This document shows, one piece after another, positions 1-6,439 of a stretch of DNA of 7,764 nt. This DNA is from an uncultured Polaromonas sp. (lineage in GTDB: Bacteria > Pseudomonadota > Gammaproteobacteria > Burkholderiales > Burkholderiaceae), in contig CAMLDT010000164.1 of the NCBI GenBank assembly GCA_946479075.1, positions 1-7,764 on the forward strand. The letters run 5' to 3'. Each line of letters starts with the position of its first letter. Positions within the stretch are counted from its first letter, which is position 1. Below the pieces are notes generated by a model that saw only the letters and a list, made by a program, of their open reading frames with translations, was not told the origin of the DNA and searched no databases. The position numbers and the translations under genes were made by a program.

Positions 1-383
1 TCGTGCAGCACATTGCTGGACGGGAGTTCGCGGCTGCCCATGCTGGCGTAGGCGAACAGGGTCCCGATGCCGCCTTCGATGTCGACCCAGCTGTCAGGGC
101 GGGTGGCGCCGGTCAGCTGCGAGATGGCGTACAGCTCTTCCTTGCGCTCCATGAGGTACAGCGCCAGCGCCTTGAGGCGTGCGGCACGCTGCTGGAAGTC
201 GAGACGCATCAAGCCCGGCACGCCGGTCTGGCGCGCATACGCGACCGCCTCGGCAAAGTCGATGGCTTCGGCGTGGGTGTGATAAATCAGGCGGTTGTTG
301 ACCGCGCTGTGCAGCGGCTGCGCCGCGCGCCAGCCGAGCCAGCGGCCGCCGATCAGGCTTTGCAGGGTTGCTACCTTGCTCAT
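1..383 (-). CDS. paaZ: PaaZ N-terminal part: oxepin-CoA hydrolase / 3-oxo-5,6-dehydrosuberyl-CoA semialdehyde dehydrogenase (3' end beyond window)
   Basis: The first 127 residues are visible; the gene runs off the left edge of the window. PaaZ is a cytosolic fusion of an N-terminal aldehyde dehydrogenase domain and a C-terminal MaoC-like (R)-hydratase domain. The hydratase opens the oxepin-CoA ring and the dehydrogenase oxidises the resulting semialdehyde with NADP+. Residues about 91-125 carry TGATRPDSWVDIEGGIGTLF followed by AYASMGSRELPSS, which matches the same region of E. coli PaaZ closely as I recall it and is characteristic of PaaZ rather than of generic aldehyde dehydrogenases. The catalytic Cys and Glu and the whole hydratase domain lie outside the window, so activity cannot be judged. 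The ATG at 383 sits 10 bases after the paaY stop. A TGAGGA Shine-Dalgarno-like stretch overlaps that stop, which supports this start and co-translation with paaY. Confidence 0.93.
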   Translation of the reverse strand, partial: MSKVATLQSLIGGRWLGWRAAQPLHSAVNNRLIYHTHAEAIDFAEAVAYARQTGVPGLMRLDFQQRAARLKALALYLMERKEELYAISQLTGATRPDSWVDIEGGIGTLFAYASMGSRELPSSNVLH

Positions 384-393
384 GGTGGTGTCC

Positions 394-990
394 TCAGGTT
401 TTGGGGGCGTGCGGCGCTGCACCGGGGTCGATGCGCTTGCGGTCCGCCTCAGGCGCTGCGAGCGCGTCGACTTCGCGCATGGTTTCTTTGGAGCGGATGG
501 CCAGCTCATGGTACTGGCGGGTGCCGCTGCTTTTCCAGGCGATTTCTTCATCGCTGAGCTGGCGCACCACACGAGCGGGCGCGCCCATCGCCAGGCTGCG
601 CGGCGGCACTTGCATGCCGGCCTTGACGAAGGCCATGGCGGCGACGATGGCTTCCTCGCCGATCACGGCGCGGTCCATCACGACGGCGTTCATGCCGACC
701 ATGGCGTTGCGCCCGACCGTGCAGCCATGCAGCACCGCGCCGTGGCCGATATGCCCGTCGACACCGACCACCGTGTCTTCGCCGGGAAAGCCGTGCATGA
801 CGCAGCTGTCCTGCACGTTGGCGCCTTCCTCAATGATGAGGCGGCCGAAGTCGCCGCGCAGTGATGCCAAGGGGCCGATGTAGCAGCGCGGACCGATGAT
901 GACGTCGCCGATCAGCACCGCGGTGGGATGAACGTAGGCGCTGGGATGCACCGCCGGGGTCACGCCGTCGAACTGCCAGACTTTGACCAT
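394..990 (-). CDS. paaY: PaaY: hexapeptide-repeat (gamma-carbonic-anhydrase-like) thioesterase of the phenylacetate pathway
   Basis: A 198-residue cytosolic protein of the left-handed beta-helix family; E. coli PaaY is about 196 residues. PaaY hydrolyses stalled CoA thioesters, notably the ring-hydroxylated or cyclised by-products formed when PaaZ or PaaG lags, and so releases CoA. The isoleucine/valine-spaced hexapeptide repeats run from about residue 13 to 150, with the family block ASLRGDFGR at 42-50. Three histidines, H66 (VMHGFPGEDTVVG), H83 and H88 (GHIGHGAVLHGC), occupy the metal-ligand positions of gamma-class carbonic anhydrases. The tail from about 150 is helical in character and ends with a Pro/Ala-rich stretch. 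The ATG at 990 lies 3 bases past the paaJ stop, with a GGAAAGG stretch inside the end of paaJ as ribosome binding site. A general carbonic-anhydrase-like acyltransferase is the alternative, but the sequence similarity and the place in the operon favour PaaY. Confidence 0.92.
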   Translation of the reverse strand: MVKVWQFDGVTPAVHPSAYVHPTAVLIGDVIIGPRCYIGPLASLRGDFGRLIIEEGANVQDSCVMHGFPGEDTVVGVDGHIGHGAVLHGCTVGRNAMVGMNAVVMDRAVIGEEAIVAAMAFVKAGMQVPPRSLAMGAPARVVRQLSDEEIAWKSSGTRQYHELAIRSKETMREVDALAAPEADRKRIDPGAAPHAPKT

Positions 991-993
991 GGC

Positions 994-2202
994 TTACACC
1001 CTTTCCAGGATCAGCGCGATGCCCTGGCCAATGCCGATGCACATGGTGCACAGGGCGTAGCGCCCGCCGGTACGCTGCAGTTGGAACATGGCGGTGGCGG
1101 CGAGCCGCGCACCCGAGGCACCGAGCGGATGGCCGATGGCGATCGCCCCGCCGTTCGGGTTGACGTGGGCGGCATCGTCCGGCAGGCCAAGGTCGCGCGT
1201 GACGGCCAGCGCCTGGGCGGCGAAGGCTTCGTTCAGTTCGATCACGTCCATCTGCCCGATGGTAAGCCCGGTCTGCGCCAGCAGCTTTCTGGTGGCCGGC
1301 GACGGGCCGAAGCCCATGATGCGCGGCGCCAGCCCGGCGCAGGCCATGCCGACGATGCGCGCGCGTGGCGTGAGGCCATGGCGCGCGGCCGCGCCGCTTG
1401 ACGCGATCAGCAGCGCGCAGGCGCCGTCGTTCAGGCCGGACGCATTGCCGGCGCTGACGCTGCCGCTTGGTGTGACCACACCTTTCAGCCGTGCCAGCAT
1501 TTCGACGGTCGAATCAGGCCGCGGATGCTCGTCCAGGCCGAACACGCGTGACTCGCCCTTCTTGCCGGGCACGGTGACCGGCATGATTTCGTCGGCAAAC
1601 CTGCCGGCCGCCTGCGCGGCGGCCCAGCGCTGCTGGCTGCGCAGGGCGAACGCGTCCTGGTCGGCGCGCGCGATGCCGAATTCGCGTGCCACGTTCTCCG
1701 CAGTCTCGGGCATGGAGTCGATGCCGTACATTTGCGCCATGCGCGGATTGACCAAGCGCCAGCCGAGGGTGGTGTCTTCCAACTTCATGCCACGGGCAAA
1801 GGCACTGTCGGCCTTGGCCATGACGAAGGGCGCGCGGGTCATGCTTTCAACCCCGCCGGCGATGATCAGGCCAGCTTCGCCGGCCTTGATGGCACGCGCC
1901 GCGCTGCCGACCGCATCCAGGCTGGAGCCGCACAGGCGGTTGACGGTGCTGGCCGGGACCTCCGGCGGCAGGCCGGCCAGCAGCGCGGCCATGCGGCCGA
2001 CATTGCGGTTGTCTTCGCCGGCCTGGTTGGCGCAGCCGTAGATGACATCGTCGAGCGCCTGCCAGTCCACCTCGCGGTGGCGGGCGATGAGGGCGGCGAT
2101 CGGCAGCGCGCCCAGGTCGTCGGCGCGGATGCTGGACAGGGCGCCGCCGTAACGCCCGAACGGCGTGCGGATGGCGTCGCAGATGTAGGCTTCGAGCTTC
2201 AT
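994..2202 (-). CDS. paaJ: PaaJ: 3-oxoadipyl-CoA / 3-oxo-5,6-dehydrosuberyl-CoA thiolase
   Basis: A 402-residue thiolase, the usual length for the PaaJ/PcaF group (E. coli PaaJ is about 401). In this pathway it acts twice: it releases acetyl-CoA from 3-oxo-5,6-dehydrosuberyl-CoA, and later splits 3-oxoadipyl-CoA into acetyl-CoA and succinyl-CoA. The nucleophile is C91 in NRLCGSSLDA. The other expected active-site parts are present: NEAFA at 324-328, H358 in AIGHPLGASGAR, and the second cysteine C388 in CTMCIGIGQG. Its ATG at 2202 overlaps the paaI TGA by four bases (ATGA), with GGAG just upstream, which points to translational coupling. From sequence alone PaaJ cannot be cleanly separated from PcaF of the beta-ketoadipate pathway, which performs the second cleavage. 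The position inside the paa operon decides the name. Confidence 0.94.
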   Translation of the reverse strand: MKLEAYICDAIRTPFGRYGGALSSIRADDLGALPIAALIARHREVDWQALDDVIYGCANQAGEDNRNVGRMAALLAGLPPEVPASTVNRLCGSSLDAVGSAARAIKAGEAGLIIAGGVESMTRAPFVMAKADSAFARGMKLEDTTLGWRLVNPRMAQMYGIDSMPETAENVAREFGIARADQDAFALRSQQRWAAAQAAGRFADEIMPVTVPGKKGESRVFGLDEHPRPDSTVEMLARLKGVVTPSGSVSAGNASGLNDGACALLIASSGAAARHGLTPRARIVGMACAGLAPRIMGFGPSPATRKLLAQTGLTIGQMDVIELNEAFAAQALAVTRDLGLPDDAAHVNPNGGAIAIGHPLGASGARLAATAMFQLQRTGGRYALCTMCIGIGQGIALILERV

Positions 2203-2633
2203 GATTCTCCAATGACGGCCACCTGGCCGCCGATGCGGTGCGACTTGCCGCGCATGAGCGCGACCGTTTGTCCGTGGTCGTTGGTAACCCTGACGTCGTA
2301 GACGCCGGTCTTGCCTTTCAATTCCTGTTCCTGCGCCTGCGCCGTCAGCAAGTCGCCTTCCAGCGCCGGCGCCAGGTATTCGATGCTGCAGCCGGCGGCC
2401 ACGGTGCTGTGATTGCGCGAATTGCAGGCAAAGGCGAAGGCGCTGTCGGCCAGCATGAAGATAAAGCCGCCGTGGCAGCTGCGGTGGCCGTTGAGCATGT
2501 CGGCGCGCACCGGCATCGTCATGCGCGCGTGGCCGGGACCGATCTCCTGCAGCCGCATGCCGAGCGCCTGGCTCGCGGGGTCGCGCGCGAACATGGTTTG
2601 CCCGGCCAGTTCGGCCAGTTCCTGTTCACTCAT
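2199..2633 (-). CDS. paaI: PaaI: hydroxyphenylacetyl-CoA-type hotdog-fold thioesterase
   Basis: A 144-residue hotdog-fold thioesterase; E. coli PaaI is about 140. It hydrolyses hydroxylated phenylacetyl-CoA esters and probably frees CoA when dead-end products build up. The signature MLNGHRSCHGG followed by FIFMLADSAFAFACNS gives N48, H54 and D63, which align with the N46, H52 and D61 active-site residues of E. coli PaaI (constant offset of two). The C-terminal block GKTGVYDVRVTN and MRGKSHRIGG is also typical of the family. I chose the ATG at 2633 because it gives the family length and follows a strong GGGAGGG with 7-base spacing. A longer frame opening at 2699 would add 22 unrelated residues translated from within paaH. 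The gene overlaps the end of paaH by 8 bases and paaJ by 4, so it is embedded in the operon. Confidence 0.94.
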   Translation of the reverse strand: MSEQELAELAGQTMFARDPASQALGMRLQEIGPGHARMTMPVRADMLNGHRSCHGGFIFMLADSAFAFACNSRNHSTVAAGCSIEYLAPALEGDLLTAQAQEQELKGKTGVYDVRVTNDHGQTVALMRGKSHRIGGQVAVIGES

Positions 2634-4044
2634 GAAAGCGCCCTCCCGCAGCCACTTTGCGGCGCAGCAGCGGCGACACGCGGTAGCGGTCTTCGCCATA
2701 GGCCGCGGCCAGGTTGGACAGCACGGTGACGATGTGGGCCAGGCCGACCTGTTCGGCCCAGGCCAGCGGCCCGCGCGGATAGTTGACGCCCTTTTGCATC
2801 GCCAGGTCGACCGCGGCGGCGCTGCAAACGCGCTGGTTGACGGTGTCGGCCGCTTCGTTGGCCAGCATGGCCACCGTGCGCATCACCACCATGCCGGGCA
2901 CGTCATCAATGCGCGATACCGCATAGCCGTCCGCCTGCAGCTGGCCAACCGCGTTTCGATAGGCAGCCTCGCTGCACTGGTCGGATCTAGCCACTGCGAC
3001 CCGTTTGGCGCCAGGCACGCACAGGTCGACGAGGACGGTGTCGGCATGCCCGTCGGCCGCGGCGCGCTCGGTGGCGGTGCGGCCGTCGGTCAGGTGCAGG
3101 GCCACGGCCTGGTCCGCGCGCGAATACGGCGGCTCGCTGTGCGGCTGCGGCATCTCGGCTTCGCTCCCATAGCGGTAGAAGCCGCGCCCGGTTTTACGGC
3201 CCAGGAAGCCGGCCTCGACCAGCTCTTGCTGGATCACCGAGGGCGTAAAGCGCGGGTCGCCGTAGTGGGCGTCGAACACCGAGCGCGTCACCGCCAGGTT
3301 GACGTCGTGGCCGATCAGGTCCATCAGTTCGAAGGGCCCCATGCGAAAGCCGCCCGCCTCAACCATCAGCGCATCGATCGTGGCGTGGTCGGCGGCCCCT
3401 TCGCCCAGCAGCCGCAGTGCCTCTGCATAGAAGGGCCGGGCCACCCGGTTGACGATGAAGCCGGGTGTGGAACGGGCGTGCACCGGCTCCTTGCCCCATG
3501 CGGCGGCGGTGGCGAACACCGTGCCGGCAACGCCAGGGTCGGTGGCCAGGCCGCTGATTACCTCGACCAGACCCATCAGCGGCACCGGGTTAAAGAAGTG
3601 CATGCCGACCAAGCGCCCCGGGCGCAACAGTTTGGCCGCAATCGCCGTGACCGAGATCGACGAGGTATTGGTGGCCAGGATGCAGTCGTGGCCGACCACG
3701 CCTTCCAGGTCGGCGAACAGCATGCGCTTGACGTCCAGGTTTTCGACGATGGCTTCGATGACGAGAGAGGCATCGTGGGCGTCGCGCAAGCTGTCGATGC
3801 GCGCAAGCCGGGCGCGCGCGGCCTCATTGTCCGCGCGGCTCATGCGTCCTTTTTCCGTCAGCCGGTCGTACATGTCGCCGATCAGGGCGATGGCGCTGTC
3901 GGCGGCGGTGAAGCGCGTATCGAACAGCTTGACCTTGTAGCCGGCCGCCGCCGCCACCTGGGCGATACCCGAACCCATGGCGCCGGCGCCGATGACCGCG
4001 ACGATGCTGCCAGCGGGGAGTGCTGTCAAAAGCGCTGCCGCCAT
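2626..4044 (-). CDS. paaH: PaaH: NAD-dependent (S)-3-hydroxyadipyl-CoA dehydrogenase
   Basis: A 472-residue 3-hydroxyacyl-CoA dehydrogenase; E. coli PaaH is about 475. It oxidises 3-hydroxyadipyl-CoA to 3-oxoadipyl-CoA with NAD+, just before the PaaJ thiolase step. The N-terminal Rossmann domain has VAVIGAGAMGSG (GxGxxG at 19-24) and TNTSS at 126-130. The catalytic His-Glu pair is H149 and E161 in MHFFNPVPLMGLVEV, and STPGFIVNRVARPF at 192-205 starts the first C-terminal helical domain. After a linker at about 293-325, a second C-terminal domain carries MRTVAMLANEAADTVNQ and KGVNYPRGPLAWAEQ, the tandem arrangement typical of PaaH/PimB-type enzymes. The ATG at 4044, two bases after the paaG stop and behind AAGGGAG, is the right start. 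An upstream extension to 4305 in this frame is only read-through of paaG sequence. Confidence 0.95.
   Translation of the reverse strand: MAAALLTALPAGSIVAVIGAGAMGSGIAQVAAAAGYKVKLFDTRFTAADSAIALIGDMYDRLTEKGRMSRADNEAARARLARIDSLRDAHDASLVIEAIVENLDVKRMLFADLEGVVGHDCILATNTSSISVTAIAAKLLRPGRLVGMHFFNPVPLMGLVEVISGLATDPGVAGTVFATAAAWGKEPVHARSTPGFIVNRVARPFYAEALRLLGEGAADHATIDALMVEAGGFRMGPFELMDLIGHDVNLAVTRSVFDAHYGDPRFTPSVIQQELVEAGFLGRKTGRGFYRYGSEAEMPQPHSEPPYSRADQAVALHLTDGRTATERAAADGHADTVLVDLCVPGAKRVAVARSDQCSEAAYRNAVGQLQADGYAVSRIDDVPGMVVMRTVAMLANEAADTVNQRVCSAAAVDLAMQKGVNYPRGPLAWAEQVGLAHIVTVLSNLAAAYGEDRYRVSPLLRRKVAAGGRFHE
2634..2648 (-). promoter_or_regulatory. Ribosome binding site of paaI
   Basis: On the minus strand, GGGAGGG followed by seven bases (CGCTTTC) precedes the ATG of paaI. 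It sits inside the 3' end of paaH. It decides between the start at 2633 and the longer frame at 2699. Confidence 0.65.
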
Positions 4045-4060
4045 GTTCAAGCTCCCTTGA
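4045..4060 (-). promoter_or_regulatory. Ribosome binding site of paaH
   Basis: On the minus strand, AAGGGAGC followed by TTGAAC lies just before the paaH ATG and covers the last codons and stop of paaG. It supports the paaH start at 4044 rather than the extended frame. Confidence 0.65.
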
Positions 4061-4835
4061 AGTGCGGCGTGCGCTTTTCCATGAAGGCGGCCACGCCCTC
4101 GCGGTAGTCGTCGCTGTAACCGAGTTCGCGCATCATGCCGGCCTCCAGCGCCAGCTGCTGTTCCAGGCTGTTGGCGTAACTGGCCTGCATGGCGCGCTTG
4201 GTGTACGCCAGGCCCTTCGTGGGCGCCATGGCGAGATGCGCGGCCATCGAACGGGCGTCTTCCATCAGGCCGGCGTCGGGCAGGCATTTCCAGATCAGGC
4301 CCCACTGTTCGGCGGTTTGCGCGTCGATCTTCTCGCCCAGCATGGCCATGCCCATGGCGCGCGCGTGGCCCACCAGGCGCGGCAGGTGCCAGGTGCCGCC
4401 GGTGTCGGGAATGAGGCCGAGTTTGCAGAACACTTCGACGAAGCTGGCCGATTTTCCGGCCAAAACGATGTCGCAGGCCAGCGCCAGGTTGGCTCCCGCG
4501 CCGGCAGCCACGCCGTTGACCGCGCAGATCACCGGCATGGGCAGGCTGCGTAGCGTCATCACGAGCGGCGCGTAAAACTGTTCGACCGAAGCGCCGAGGT
4601 CGACCGCTTCACCGGGCGCCACGGCGCGGTCGGACAGGTCCTGGCCGGCGCAAAAGGCGCGCCCGGCGCCGGTCAGCAGCAGAACACGGACCGCAGGCTC
4701 AAGCTGCAGGCGTTCAAGCGCATCGCGCACTTCCAGGTGCATGGCCTGGGTGAAGCTGTTGAGTTTATCGGGCCGGTTCAGGGTCAATGTGGCCACGCCG
4801 GCGTCGATGGTGAAGAGGATGTTCTGGTAGCTCAT
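4047..4835 (-). CDS. paaG: PaaG: ring-1,2-epoxyphenylacetyl-CoA isomerase (crotonase family)
   Basis: A 262-residue crotonase-fold protein, the same length as E. coli PaaG. It converts the reactive 1,2-epoxide of phenylacetyl-CoA to oxepin-CoA, and in E. coli also moves a double bond during later beta-oxidation. Oxyanion-hole segments FCAGQDL (61-67) and GVAAGAGANL (108-117) are clear, and D144 in GLIPDTGGTW is the acidic residue expected of an isomerase. The two glutamates that define enoyl-CoA hydratases (rat enoyl-CoA hydratase E144 and E164) are replaced by N116 and F136 in my hand alignment, which argues against a PaaF-type hydratase. The C-terminus DYREGVAAFMEKRTPHFKG is the family ending. 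The ATG at 4835 follows AAAGG and restores the family length; a frame opening at 4985 would run through the 3' end of paaE. It is separated from paaE by 19 bases, the widest gap in the window. Confidence 0.94.
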   Translation of the reverse strand: MSYQNILFTIDAGVATLTLNRPDKLNSFTQAMHLEVRDALERLQLEPAVRVLLLTGAGRAFCAGQDLSDRAVAPGEAVDLGASVEQFYAPLVMTLRSLPMPVICAVNGVAAGAGANLALACDIVLAGKSASFVEVFCKLGLIPDTGGTWHLPRLVGHARAMGMAMLGEKIDAQTAEQWGLIWKCLPDAGLMEDARSMAAHLAMAPTKGLAYTKRAMQASYANSLEQQLALEAGMMRELGYSDDYREGVAAFMEKRTPHFKGA

Positions 4836-4854
4836 GGTGGCGCCTTTGTCGGGT

Positions 4855-5928
4855 TTACTCAGCCTGGTCGAAATCGACCACGACCTTGTCGGTGACGGGA
4901 AAACTCTGGCAGCTGAGGATGAAGCCGCGCGCGACTTCATAGTCTTCGAGCGCGTAGTTGGCGTCCATGTCGACCTTGCCCTCAACGAGCTTGCAGCGGC
5001 AGGTGGAGCACACTCCGCCCTTGCAGGAGTAGCGCATGTCGATACCGGCGCGCAGGCCGGCGTCGAGGATCGATTCGGTGTCGCGCTCCATCGAAAAGCT
5101 GGCGGCGTTGCCGTCCATGATCACGGTGACCTGGGTCGCATGGTGGGCGCCTGCATCCACCGCGCGCGGCTTGTGCTGTTTTGGCGCGCTGGCGGCGAAC
5201 AGTTCGATGCGGATCTGCTCCTTTTGCATGCCGGCTTCCCGCAGGGCGCTTGATACGGCATGCATCATGTCCTCCGGGCCGCAGATGAAGGCCACGTCGA
5301 TGTCTTCCACGCGCACCCAGTGCCTGAGCAGCTCAAAGGTCTTTTCCTTGGTGATGCGGCCGTTGAAGAGCTCAATATCCTGCTGCTCACGGCTCATCAC
5401 ATAGGCCAGCGTGAAGCGGTCCATATACTGGTCCTTCAGGTCGCCCAGTTCATCCTTGAAGATGACGGTGGAGGAGGCGCGGTTCCCGTAGAACAGGGTA
5501 AAACGGCTGCCAGGCTCCGTCAACAAGGTGGTCTTGATGATCGAGAGGATGGGCGTGATGCCGCTGCCGGCCGCAAAAGCCACGTAGTGGCGCGCGTTCT
5601 CCGCTGCCAGCGGCACGTTGAAGTGCCCAAGGGGCGGCATGACGTCCAGTTGCACGCCGGGCTTGAGATTGTCCAAGGCCCAGCTGGAGAACAGCCCGCC
5701 CGGCGTGCGCTTGATCGCCACGCGCAGCTGGCCGTCCTGCACCGCCGAGCAGATGGAGTAGGAGCGGCGCACCTCCTCGCCGTCGATAAAGGCGCGCAGG
5801 GTCAGGTGCTGGCCCTGCTGGTAAGCGAAGCTGGAAACCAGCGAGGGCGGAACCGTGAAAGTGACGGCGATGGCGTCGCGGGTCTGCTGCTGCACGCGCG
5901 CCACGGTGAGTGGGTAAAAGCTGCTCAT
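4855..5928 (-). CDS. paaE: PaaE: reductase subunit of the phenylacetyl-CoA 1,2-epoxidase
   Basis: A 357-residue NAD(P)H reductase that passes electrons through FAD and a [2Fe-2S] centre to the diiron site of PaaA. Domain order is ferredoxin reductase first, ferredoxin last. RRSYSIC at 54-60 binds flavin, GSGITP at 121-126 and CGPEDMM at 216-222 belong to the nicotinamide-binding domain. A linker of about residues 247-265 (AASAPKQHKPRAVDAGAHH) leads into a plant-type ferredoxin domain with cluster ligands C302, C307, C310 (YSCKGGVCSTCRC) and C340 (LSCQS). An additional cysteine, C312, lies directly after the third ligand. The E. coli protein is of similar length (about 356). The ATG at 5928 lies 7 bases past the paaD stop. 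Its ribosome binding site is weak (AGG in TAGGCCGGCC), so re-initiation from paaD translation is likely. Confidence 0.95.
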   Translation of the reverse strand: MSSFYPLTVARVQQQTRDAIAVTFTVPPSLVSSFAYQQGQHLTLRAFIDGEEVRRSYSICSAVQDGQLRVAIKRTPGGLFSSWALDNLKPGVQLDVMPPLGHFNVPLAAENARHYVAFAAGSGITPILSIIKTTLLTEPGSRFTLFYGNRASSTVIFKDELGDLKDQYMDRFTLAYVMSREQQDIELFNGRITKEKTFELLRHWVRVEDIDVAFICGPEDMMHAVSSALREAGMQKEQIRIELFAASAPKQHKPRAVDAGAHHATQVTVIMDGNAASFSMERDTESILDAGLRAGIDMRYSCKGGVCSTCRCKLVEGKVDMDANYALEDYEVARGFILSCQSFPVTDKVVVDFDQAE

Positions 5929-5935
5929 GGCCGGC

Positions 5936-6439
5936 CTAGTGAGTCTTGAAGTAATCGAAGGGCTCGCGGCAGTCGAGGCACTTGTAGAGCGCCTTGCAGG
6001 GCGTGGAGCCGAACTGGCTGACCAGCTGGGTGCGCTGCGAGCCGCAGTGCGGACAGGAGACGCGCAGCGACACCAGCGCGCCGCGCTTGACGCTCTGGAG
6101 CGCGCTGATGTCGACCACCTGCTGGGCCGGCGGCGCGATGCCGTAAGCTTTCAGCGCGGCCTTGCCCTCTTCGCTGATCCAGTCGGTGGTCCAGGCGGGC
6201 GAGAGCTGGGTGAGCAGCTGCACTTCCTGCACGCCATGCTCGCGCAGCTTGTCGCGCACGGCGGCGGCGATCACGCTGGTGGCCGGACAGCCGGAGTAGG
6301 TCGGCGTGATCGTCACGGCGCAGGTCTCGCCCAGCCACGCGACCTGGCGCACGATGCCCAGGTCGACGATGGAGATCACCGGGATCTCCGGGTCGCTGAC
6401 CTCGGCCAGCCACGCGAGAACCTGGTCGATGCTTACCAT
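5936..6439 (-). CDS. paaD: PaaD: maturation/assembly factor for the phenylacetyl-CoA epoxidase (MIP18/DUF59 family with zinc ribbon)
   Basis: A 167-residue protein close to E. coli PaaD (about 165). It is needed for epoxidase activity in vivo and is thought to help assemble an iron or iron-sulfur centre, probably that of PaaE or PaaA; it is not part of the purified enzyme. The N-terminal MIP18-like domain contains SDPEIPVISIVDLGIV (15-30) and TPTYSGCPA with C51, the conserved cysteine of the family. The C-terminal segment is a zinc-ribbon-like unit with C129, C132 (CPHCGS), C148 (GSTPCKALYKC), C154 and C157 (CLDC), ending EPFDYFKTH. The E. coli protein, as I recall it, ends in FKCI, so one terminal cysteine is not kept here. 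The ATG at 6439 overlaps the end of paaC by 7 bases and gives the family length. A frame extending to 6697 would only add sequence from inside paaC. Confidence 0.94.
   Translation of the reverse strand: MVSIDQVLAWLAEVSDPEIPVISIVDLGIVRQVAWLGETCAVTITPTYSGCPATSVIAAAVRDKLREHGVQEVQLLTQLSPAWTTDWISEEGKAALKAYGIAPPAQQVVDISALQSVKRGALVSLRVSCPHCGSQRTQLVSQFGSTPCKALYKCLDCREPFDYFKTH

Noticed and set aside
1088..2041. Plus-strand open frame of 317 codons opposite paaJ
   Set aside because: A compositional shadow of the thiolase gene: Ala/Ser/Arg-rich, no domain, wholly contained in a gene with complete catalytic motifs.
2413..4107. Plus-strand open frame of 564 codons opposite paaH and paaI
   Set aside because: It is fully antisense to two well-supported genes. 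Its product is rich in His, Arg, Gly and Val with no recognisable domain, as expected from reverse reading of GC-rich codons. No ribosome binding site or family match supports it.
4836..4854. The 19-base paaE-paaG gap as a possible internal promoter or terminator
   Set aside because: Too short for a promoter, contains no inverted repeat, and is filled by the AAAGG ribosome binding site region of paaG.
5928..5937. GGCCGGCC palindrome at the paaD-paaE junction as a possible operator or terminator
   Set aside because: Only eight bases, no U-run after it, and it falls in a 7-base gap between coupled genes. In GC-rich DNA such a palindrome is expected by chance.
5260..5949. Plus-strand open frame of 229 codons opposite paaE
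   Set aside because: Antisense to a complete reductase gene and without recognisable motifs; high GC makes stop codons rare in this frame.
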